A stretch of 64,000 bases of DNA from an uncultured Ruminococcus sp. (GTDB lineage Bacteria > Bacillota > Clostridia > Oscillospirales > Ruminococcaceae). The first letter of the stretch is position 1; each line of letters begins with the position of its first letter. Positions 55,032 to 61,038 of the stretch are shown piece after piece. Position numbers and translations under genes: made by a program. Location of the stretch: NCBI RefSeq assembly GCF_947301925.1, contig NZ_CAMYUE010000003.1, positions 186,001 to 250,000 of the forward strand, written 5' to 3'. The notes under the pieces are model-generated. The model was not told where the DNA came from. It saw nothing but the letters and a program-made list of their open reading frames with translations, and ran no database searches.

Positions 55032-56537
55032 ATGAATGAAAGAGGATTCGGAGGACCGCGCGGCAATTACGGACCTCCGCAGGGGATAGGCGGACCACCT
55101 CCGGGTGCAGGCGGACCACCTCCGGGCGCAGGCGGACCACCTCGGGGCGCAGGCGGACCTCCCGATGGAATGGGCAATCCGCTGGGATATGCTCCTGTGC
55201 GCTCGCTGATGATGAAGTTTGCAATACCCAGTATAATCGGTATGCTGGTAAGTGCTCTTTATAATATGGTAGATCAGCTGTTTATCGGAAAAGCAGTTGG
55301 TACCCTGGGCAACACGGCTACCTCCATAGCCTTCCCCTTTACGACGGGGTGTATGGCACTGGCGCTTCTGCTGGGAATAGGCGGCGCGTCATGCTTCAAT
55401 CTCACCCTTGGAATGGGCGATAAGAAAAGAGCTCCCTATTTTGCGGGAAATGCTCTTTCGCTTATGGTGGTCAGCGGAGTTATCCTTTCCGCGTTGACAC
55501 TGATATTCCTGACGCCTCTGCTGAAATGCTTCGGCGCCACGCCTGCAGTGCTGCCCTATGCGCAGGAATATGTAAAGTATACGGCACTGGGCTTCCCGTT
55601 CCTGATACTCACATCGGGAGGCGGACATATAATCCGTGCGGACGGCAGTCCGAAAATGACCATGATATGCAACATCACGGGCGCTGTGATAAACACGGTG
55701 CTTGATGCAGTGTTTGTTCTCGGCCTTGACTGGGGAATGAAGGGCGCTGCTATCGCTACTGTGATCGGACAGGTGGTTTCGGCCGTGATCGTAGTGGTTT
55801 ACTGCTTCAACTTCAAGACGGTCTACCTTTTCGGTATGCACCTTTTCCCGAAGGGAAACATAGTCGGCAGGATATGCTCCATAGGAATGGCTTCCTGCTT
55901 CAATCAGCTGGCTATTGCCGTTGTGCAGATCGTTCTCAATAATTCTCTGAGACATTACGGAGCTCTTTCGGAGTACGGTGCAGATGATCCCATAGCTGTA
56001 GCGGGTATCGTCATGAAGGTCAATATGATAGTATTCTCCATTGTTATCGGACTTGCTCAGGGAACCCAGCCCATCGAGAGCTTCAACTACGGTGCGCAGA
56101 AGTACGACAGAGTAAGGAGCGCATTCTGGATGGCTCTGAAGACGGGAGCTGCCATATCTCTGGTGGCGTTCGTGATCTTCCAGCTGTTCCCGAAGCAGAT
56201 ACTCGGCGTATTCGCCAATGATCAGGCAAGCGCGGGATATTATAAGTTCGGAGCCAGATTCTTCCGAATATCATTTTTCTTCACCTGGCTGAACTGTCTC
56301 CAGCCCATAACCTCCACGTTCTTCACGTCCATAGGAAAGCCCATAAAGGGTGTGTTCCTGTCGCTGACAAGGCAGATACTCTTCTTCCTGCCGCTGCTGC
56401 TGGTGCTTCCTATGTTCTTTGATATAGACGGTATCCTTTATACAGGACCTATCGCAGACGGACTTGCTGCTCTGGTTGCCGTTCTTATGGCACGGCATGA
56501 GTTCAAGGAAATGCGGAAGCTGGACTTCTATTATTAA
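55032..56537 (+). CDS. MATE family efflux transporter
   Basis: This 501-residue membrane protein has twelve predicted helices. MATE markers are KFAIPSIIGMLVSALYNMVDQLFIG, GIGGASCFNLTLGMGD and IGLAQGTQPIESFNYGA. It exports drugs or metabolites using a Na+ or H+ gradient. The first 55 residues form an unusual Gly/Pro extension with GGPPPGA heptads that most MATE proteins lack. The nearest start signal is the GAGGGTAAT just upstream of the ATG. Confidence 0.92.
   Translation: MNERGFGGPRGNYGPPQGIGGPPPGAGGPPPGAGGPPRGAGGPPDGMGNPLGYAPVRSLMMKFAIPSIIGMLVSALYNMVDQLFIGKAVGTLGNTATSIAFPFTTGCMALALLLGIGGASCFNLTLGMGDKKRAPYFAGNALSLMVVSGVILSALTLIFLTPLLKCFGATPAVLPYAQEYVKYTALGFPFLILTSGGGHIIRADGSPKMTMICNITGAVINTVLDAVFVLGLDWGMKGAAIATVIGQVVSAVIVVVYCFNFKTVYLFGMHLFPKGNIVGRICSIGMASCFNQLAIAVVQIVLNNSLRHYGALSEYGADDPIAVAGIVMKVNMIVFSIVIGLAQGTQPIESFNYGAQKYDRVRSAFWMALKTGAAISLVAFVIFQLFPKQILGVFANDQASAGYYKFGARFFRISFFFTWLNCLQPITSTFFTSIGKPIKGVFLSLTRQILFFLPLLLVLPMFFDIDGILYTGPIADGLAALVAVLMARHEFKEMRKLDFYY
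55089..55163 (+). repeat. 21-base tandem repeats, GGPPPGA heptads
   Basis: Three copies of a 21-base unit (starting GGCGGACCACCTCCGGG) plus a partial fourth encode Gly-Gly-Pro-Pro-Pro-Gly-Ala heptads. Copies differ by only a few bases, so copy number may vary between strains. Confidence 0.85.
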
Positions 56538-56546
56538 AACAAAAAT

Positions 56547-56587
56547 AAAATTCCCGCAGTATTGATTTATTGTGGGAATTTTGTTAT
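56547..56587 (+). terminator. Terminator of MATE gene
   Basis: AAAATTCCCGCA/TGTGGGAATTTT with a 12-base loop followed by GTT. Confidence 0.75.
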
Positions 56588-56590
56588 AAT
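56562..56590 (+). promoter_or_regulatory. tRNA promoter overlapping the MATE terminator
   Basis: TTGATT (56562-56567), a 17-base spacer and TATAAT (56585-56590) lie partly inside the terminator hairpin. The tRNA begins 12 bases after the -10 box. Confidence 0.65.
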
Positions 56591-56602
56591 ATTTAGGTGT
56601 GC

Positions 56603-56677
56603 TGGGGCATAGCCAAGCGGTAAGGCAACAGACTTTGACTCTGTCACTCGTGGGTTCAAATCCCGCTGCCCCAACCA
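56603..56677 (+). tRNA. tRNA-Gln (anticodon TTG)
   Basis: The acceptor stem TGGGGCA/TGCCCCA, D-arm (TAGCCAAGCGGTAAGGC), anticodon loop CTTTGAC with anticodon TTG at 56635-56637, T-loop GTTCAAATC and an encoded CCA end are all present. Reads CAA/CAG glutamine codons. Confidence 0.97.
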
Positions 56678-56698
56678 GCGCCGGGCGGGCGCGCGCAG

Positions 56699-56735
56699 TT
56701 TCGCGGCTTAGTTTTACTGAGCCGCGAATTTTTTT
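56699..56735 (+). terminator. First terminator after tRNA-Gln
   Basis: TTCGCGGCTTAGT/ACTGAGCCGCGAA with a TTT loop, followed by a T-run of seven. Before it lies a GC-rich stretch with GCGCC/GGCGC. Confidence 0.9.
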
Positions 56736-56782
56736 CGCGACCCATACCGTATCTAAATCGCTTCACCTTGCCGGCACAGCTC

Positions 56783-56812
56783 GCGTTTCACATATTGTGG
56801 AACGCTTTTTTT
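56783..56812 (+). terminator. Second terminator after tRNA-Gln
   Basis: GCGTTTCACA/TGTGGAACGC with a TAT loop and seven Ts. Tandem terminators are unusual after one tRNA. Confidence 0.85.
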
Positions 56813-56938
56813 ATTCACGAAAATTTTTTCAGATTATATGAAACACTTTCCGTTTTGGTATCGATAGTAATGTATGAAGGCGAACGGAGCAGAGAGCTGC
56901 CGTACAAAAGCCGGTTATTCAAATAAGGAGAGTTAAAT

Positions 56939-57619
56939 ATGAAAAAAAGAATTATTGCTGCAATTACAATATCCATGCTTCTGGTGGGCTGCGGAGAGAT
57001 ATCGGTCAAAGATGCTGATGTCTCGGAGCTCAGCTTACAGAAGGTGACTACAACGTCCGTTGCCGGGACTCAGGCTTCTACAGAAGCGACTTCCGCAACA
57101 GCTGAAAAGACAGAGCAGACTTCAGAGGCTGCAAAGCCTTCCGAGAATACAGGCGCAGATGCTTCCGCTGATGTACAGTCAGAGGCACAGGCCGAGCCTG
57201 CCCCTGCTGATGTACAGGCAGATAATACCGTGCCCGACTCTCAGCCTGCGGCTGATGCATCTCAGAAGGATCCCTTCGCAGGCACTTTCTATGAGAGCAA
57301 GGTGGGCAGAGGCGCAATGACTATCACAAATATCGGAGACGCTACATACAGCGTTAAGGTAAGCTGGCCGGGCACATCTTCCGGAGAAATGATCTATGAG
57401 GTCAGCGGAGAGTTCAATGGCAGAGGCGTGATGCATTACACGGACTGCGTGAAGAAGTACAGAACCACCACGGATAATGTCAACTTTAACGATGAGGTAG
57501 AATATACCGACGGAACAGGTTATTTCATGATTTCAAACGATGGTGAGAATGAAGGTATCACCTGGCACAGTGATAAAGCTGAAGATGGAGGTTATGACTT
57601 CCGGTTTATCAGGTCATGA
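56939..57619 (+). CDS. Lipoprotein with acidic linker, unknown domain
   Basis: This 226-residue lipoprotein has a signal peptide with lipobox LLVGC (Cys at about 18). A long Thr/Ala/Glu-rich linker (about 35-120) leads to a beta domain (about 120-226: FAGTFYESKVGRGAMTITNIGDATYSVKVSWPGTSSGE...), like small surface domains of Firmicutes. The family is not recognised. AAGGAG precedes the ATG. Confidence 0.7.
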   Translation: MKKRIIAAITISMLLVGCGEISVKDADVSELSLQKVTTTSVAGTQASTEATSATAEKTEQTSEAAKPSENTGADASADVQSEAQAEPAPADVQADNTVPDSQPAADASQKDPFAGTFYESKVGRGAMTITNIGDATYSVKVSWPGTSSGEMIYEVSGEFNGRGVMHYTDCVKKYRTTTDNVNFNDEVEYTDGTGYFMISNDGENEGITWHSDKAEDGGYDFRFIRS

Positions 57620-57649
57620 GGGAAAAAAGGATAAATATGTGAAAAAACG

Positions 57650-57680
57650 GAGCGGCTTTGGGGCCGCTCTTTTGTTTTGA
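57650..57680 (+). terminator. Terminator of lipoprotein gene
   Basis: GAGCGGC/GCCGCTC with a TTTGGG loop and TTTTGTTTT. Confidence 0.85.
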
Positions 57681-57954
57681 AAAAGAGGAGATTATATTAC
57701 ATAATATAGATATTATATTAGATATTATTAAAATGTAATAACGGCAGCTGATTTTCCTTACGGTATATTTTTCTTGGCAAACAATTGTGGACATAGTCAA
57801 AATAGTAAAATGTCATATGTTTTTTATATATCTGCGAACAGCTTAAAATGCGATATTAGCGGCACGAAATGAAGTCGGCGGCAAATGCGTTTTGGTATTT
57901 TGCATATATTTACGTCCCGTATATTATACAAAACCCCGAATAATGGAAAAGCTA
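57681..57954. other. A/T-rich gap without a gene
   Basis: Between the terminator and the next promoter lie about 270 bases with short A/T palindromes (ATATTATATTAGATATTATT near 57708) and no reading frame with a ribosome site. I see no RNA gene in it. Confidence 0.5.
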
Positions 57955-57983
57955 TTGACATCACGCTGAATAGGGTGTAATAT
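57955..57983 (+). promoter_or_regulatory. Promoter of sugar-binding lipoprotein
   Basis: TTGACA (57955-57960), a 17-base spacer and TAATAT (57978-57983). Confidence 0.75.
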
Positions 57984-58049
57984 AATATTATAAACATAAT
58001 TAACATCCGCTTCTACGGAAGCTTATACCATTCAGGGGGTAGTATTATC

Positions 58050-59168
58050 ATGAAGAAGCTTATTGCAGCAGCTATGGCTACGGTCATGGTCGGAAGTCTT
58101 GCATCCTGCGGCAAGGATCAGGGCTCAAAAGAGGAAGAGACAAAAAAGATCGGTCTGGCAATGCCTACTCAGGATCTTGAGCGCTGGAACAACGACGGCG
58201 AGTACCTGAAGAAGCAGTTCGAGGAAGCAGGCTATGAGGTAGAGCTCAAGTATTCACAGGGCGATGCCACAAAACAGAATAATGACATAATCGGTATGAT
58301 CGCTGACGGAGTTGATCTTCTGCTGGTGGCTCCTGTTGAGGGAGACAAGCTGTCAAAGACTCTCGATGAGGCAAAGGCAAAGAATATCCCTGTGGTTTCC
58401 TATGACCGTCTTATAATGGATACAGACGCTATCACATATTATGTATCCTTCGATAACTATACAGTAGGTAAGCTTCAGGGCGAATTTGTCCGCGACGAGC
58501 TCCAGCTGAATTCCACCGACGGACCTTACAATGTAGAGTTCGTTTCGGGAGATCCGGGAGATAACAATGCACGTTATTTCTTCAGCGGCGCTTATGATAC
58601 ACTTCAGAGCTATATCGATTCGGGCAAGATCGTTGTTCCTTCGGGCAAGACCACCTTTGAGCGCGTTGCTACCGACGGCTGGACCAGTGACAATGCCGAG
58701 AAGGATATGAAGACGAATCTGTCGTCCAATTATAAGGATAAGGAACTCGATGCTGTTGTATGCTCCAACGATTCCACGGCTCTCGGCGTAACAAGAGCTA
58801 TCGAATCGAGCTACAAGGGCAGAAACCTTCCTCTTATCACAGGACAGGACGGCGATATCGAGAATCTCCGCAATATCGTTGACGGAAAGCAGTCTATGAC
58901 TGTTTACAAGAATATCAACGACGAGGCAGGCGTTGCTCTTGAAGTCTGCAAGAAGCTCCTGGCAGACGAGATACCTGCTGCAAGTCTTGTTGATTCGCTG
59001 TCTGTAGAGTGCGAATTCGATACAGACTCCTACAACAACGGCAAGAAGTATGTTCAGTCCTATCTGCTGGTACCCAATGTCATCACAAAGGATAATCTCC
59101 AGCTTCTGGTAAACACAGGCCTTTACCAGTGGGACGCTGATGACAAGTATCTCGAACTTGTTAAGTGA
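58050..59168 (+). CDS. Orphan ChvE-type sugar-binding lipoprotein
   Basis: This 372-residue lipoprotein has a lipobox (SLASC, Cys at about 20) and the fold of the xylose/multiple-sugar-binding group (ChvE, XylF): KKIGLAMPTQDLERWNNDGEYL, DLLLVAPVEGDKLSKTL, VVSYDRLIMDTDAITYYVSFDN, VCSNDSTALGVTRAIE and LITGQDGDIENLRNIVDGKQSMTVYK. In most genomes it precedes an ATPase and a permease (mmsA/mmsB or xylG/xylH), but here a terminator and the dCMP deaminase gene follow. It may serve a transporter elsewhere or act as a surface sugar sensor. Confidence 0.87.
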   Translation: MKKLIAAAMATVMVGSLASCGKDQGSKEEETKKIGLAMPTQDLERWNNDGEYLKKQFEEAGYEVELKYSQGDATKQNNDIIGMIADGVDLLLVAPVEGDKLSKTLDEAKAKNIPVVSYDRLIMDTDAITYYVSFDNYTVGKLQGEFVRDELQLNSTDGPYNVEFVSGDPGDNNARYFFSGAYDTLQSYIDSGKIVVPSGKTTFERVATDGWTSDNAEKDMKTNLSSNYKDKELDAVVCSNDSTALGVTRAIESSYKGRNLPLITGQDGDIENLRNIVDGKQSMTVYKNINDEAGVALEVCKKLLADEIPAASLVDSLSVECEFDTDSYNNGKKYVQSYLLVPNVITKDNLQLLVNTGLYQWDADDKYLELVK

Positions 59169-59177
59169 TTGTATATT

Positions 59178-59210
59178 AAAAGAGACTGTCTGACGGCAGT
59201 CTCTTTTTCA
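59178..59210 (+). terminator. Terminator of sugar-binding gene
   Basis: AAAGAGACTG/CAGTCTCTTT with a 9-base loop followed by TTCATT. Confidence 0.85.
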
Positions 59211-59237
59211 TTATCCGAAACTGTAATTGCGTGATTG

Positions 59238-59266
59238 TTGCTTTTTTGTTCGTTTTGTGTTATAAT
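59238..59266 (+). promoter_or_regulatory. Promoter of dCMP deaminase gene
   Basis: TTGCTT (59238-59243), a 17-base spacer and TATAAT (59261-59266). Confidence 0.75.
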
Positions 59267-59301
59267 GCAATAAAACAGTTCATGCAACGAGGTGAATCAG
59301 T

Positions 59302-59784
59302 ATGAAAAGGAAAGATTATATAAGCTGGGACGAGTATTTCATGGGCATCGCCATGCTCTCGGCACAGCGCAGCAAGGACAACTCCACACAGGTCGGGGCC
59401 TGCATAGTCAACGACAAGCACAAGATCGTATCTGTGGGCTATAACGGTATGCCTACGGGCTGTGATGATGATGATATGCCCTGGGAGCGTGAGGGCGAGA
59501 CTCCTCTCGATACCAAGTATCCCTTTGTGTGCCATGCGGAGCTGAATGCTATACTCAACAGCAGCTTCGGCAGCCTCAGCGGCTGTACTCTCTATGTTAC
59601 TCTTTTTCCCTGCAACGAGTGCGCAAAGGCCATAATCCAGTCGGGTATAAAGAGAGTGGTTTACAAGTGCAACAAGTATGCCGATACAGACAGCGTAAAG
59701 GCCTCCTGCATACTCTTTGACAAGTGCGGAGTTTCTGTGGAGGAGTACCAGTCCAGCGGCAAGGATATAGTCCTTTCCATGTAA
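59302..59784 (+). CDS. dCMP deaminase
   Basis: Deaminates dCMP to dUMP for dTMP synthesis. The 160-residue protein has the zinc motifs CHAELNAIL (His, Glu) and PCNECAKAI (two Cys), SWDEYFMGIAMLSAQRS and GYNGMPTGCDDD, as in ComEB-like enzymes. No terminator separates it from the radical SAM gene 128 bases downstream. Confidence 0.93.
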   Translation: MKRKDYISWDEYFMGIAMLSAQRSKDNSTQVGACIVNDKHKIVSVGYNGMPTGCDDDDMPWEREGETPLDTKYPFVCHAELNAILNSSFGSLSGCTLYVTLFPCNECAKAIIQSGIKRVVYKCNKYADTDSVKASCILFDKCGVSVEEYQSSGKDIVLSM

Positions 59785-59798
59785 CGGGGGAGAAGACG

Positions 59799-59834
59799 AT
59801 GATGAAGCGAATTAACTGCTCGGTGCAGCTTTGA
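59799..59834 (+). CDS. Possible leader peptide (11 codons)
   Basis: ATG 59799 opens MMKRINCSVQL and stops with TGA at 59832. GGGGGAG (59786-59792) is a good ribosome site seven bases ahead. Its last codons (AAC TGC TCG GTG CAG) lie over the bases that can pair with the Shine-Dalgarno of the radical SAM gene. Translation is not proven; it could be chance. Confidence 0.4.
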   Translation: MMKRINCSVQL

Positions 59835-59912
59835 AGGGAACGACGCACCGAGTAAGAAGGTTCCAGTGCTGCACCCTTTTATAATACCATTAAATATAAA
59901 GGAGCAGTTTTT
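59814..59912 (+). promoter_or_regulatory. Candidate switch RNA before radical SAM gene
   Basis: Fold A: AACTGCTC (59814-59821) pairs with GAGCAGTT (59902-59909), hiding the GGAG ribosome site, and the next bases GGTGCAGC (59822-59829) pair with GCTGCACC (59868-59875). Fold B: CTCGGTGC (59819-59826) pairs with GCACCGAG (59845-59852), and GGAAC in its loop (59837-59841) can pair with GTTCC (59860-59864). A and B exclude each other. Confidence 0.55.
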
Positions 59913-60665
59913 ATGAACGTATATCTTGAAAAACTCGAACGCATAGAATTCATTGTGACTATGTGCTGCACAGGAAAATGCAGGCATTGCAGCGAGGGAG
60001 ACCACTCCGCATATCACGGCCACATAGACGGAGCCGCTGCCGCAGAGGCGGTGACAGAGGTCTGCCGTCATTACAATATAAAGTCCCTCATGACCTTCGG
60101 CGGTGAGCCGCTGCTTTTTCCCGGGACTGTCTGCGCGATACACAGCGCTGCCGCAAAAGCGGGCATAGGCTGCCGCGAGATAATCACCAACGGTTATTTC
60201 ACTAAAGACAAAGCGCGGATAGCTGAGGTGGCTCATATGCTGGCGGAAAGCGGCGTGAACCGCATACTGCTTTCGGTAGACGCCTTCCATCAGGAGACCA
60301 TTCCTGCAGAGCCTGTTGAGCTCTTTGCGGAGAGAGCAAGAGCGGAGGGCCTGCCCATAGAGCTGAGTCCCGCATGGCTGGGAGGCAGAGACGCCGATAA
60401 TCCATATAATGCGGAAACGAGACGGCTTCTGGAGCGCTTTTCGGAAAAAGGCTTCGGTATAGCTGACGGCAATGTTATATTCCCCAAGGGCAATGCACTG
60501 AAGTATCTGAGTGACTACACAGAAAGCTTTGCGGATATCGCGGATCCCTATGAGGAAGATCCGCGCCAGCTGCACTCGCTGTGCTTCAGCGCGGACGGAA
60601 GTGTGCTGAAAGGCAATATATATGACAATGATATCATTGATATAATAAGAGACTACAGGCCGTAA
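59913..60665 (+). CDS. Radical SAM protein, unassigned
   Basis: This 250-residue protein has an N-terminal iron-sulfur motif CTGKCRHC (CxxxCxxC) in FIVTMCCTGKCRHCSEGDH, GGEPLL (AdoMet contact) and LLSVDAFHQE, the half barrel of radical SAM enzymes. There is no clear SPASM domain, only one Cys near the end (LCFSADGSVLKGNIYD). It is unlike Cfr/RlmN and QueE in length and motifs. The substrate is unknown; no precursor peptide was seen next to it other than the 11-codon leader. GGAG lies 9 bases before the ATG but can be sequestered. Confidence 0.82.
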   Translation: MNVYLEKLERIEFIVTMCCTGKCRHCSEGDHSAYHGHIDGAAAAEAVTEVCRHYNIKSLMTFGGEPLLFPGTVCAIHSAAAKAGIGCREIITNGYFTKDKARIAEVAHMLAESGVNRILLSVDAFHQETIPAEPVELFAERARAEGLPIELSPAWLGGRDADNPYNAETRRLLERFSEKGFGIADGNVIFPKGNALKYLSDYTESFADIADPYEEDPRQLHSLCFSADGSVLKGNIYDNDIIDIIRDYRP

Positions 60666-60666
60666 A

Positions 60667-61036
60667 AAAGCCCGTGAGCTTAACCGCTATACTCATATAG
60701 CAATTTTACGGGTGATATTGAGGGAAACCCTTTTGAAAAAGGGTTCCTCTGACGGAGGCGCGTCCCCTCTGTCACTGCGTGACATCTCCCCGCACTGCGG
60801 GGAGTCACCCTCAAACTCCCTTCCTAAAACTTTTAGCATTAAATTTAGCCCGTGCAGGGCGCTTCCCGGTTATTACCGGATTTCACATTTTGTGAAGAGC
60901 GCCCTGCACGGGCTAAATTCAGTTATAAAGTCTTTGGAAAAGGGGTTCGGGGAAAGAACCTTTCCTCAGAAAGGTTTTTCCCCGATAATTACGCATAAAC
61001 TTCTATATAAGCACCACGGTTAAGCTCACGGGCTTT
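60667..61036. repeat. 370-base palindromic element with nested hairpins
   Basis: The ends are perfect 20-base inverted repeats: AAAGCCCGTGAGCTTAACCG (60667-60686) and its complement (61017-61036). Inside are at least six hairpins, among them CTCCCCGC/GCGGGGAG (60786-60804), AACCTTTC/GAAAGGTT (60956-60974), and a perfect 22-base stem (60842-60863 with 60898-60919). No reading frame looks real. It lies exactly between two convergent genes. Confidence 0.7.
60842..60919. repeat. Inner 22-base perfect inverted repeat (cruciform)
   Basis: The two arms pair without mismatch. The 34-base centre forms two small hairpins, CCGGT/ACCGG and TTCACA/TGTGAA, so a three-way-junction or cruciform can form. 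Confidence 0.8.
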
Positions 61037-61038
61037 AT

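Noticed and set aside
59913-60665. Radical SAM protein as Cfr/RlmN resistance methylase because of the leader-like control
   Set aside because: It is about 100 residues too short and lacks the second methyl-transfer Cys motifs of that family.
60712-61023. 103-codon frame inside the palindromic element
   Set aside because: It runs through hairpin arms, has no ribosome site and low-quality composition; not a real gene.
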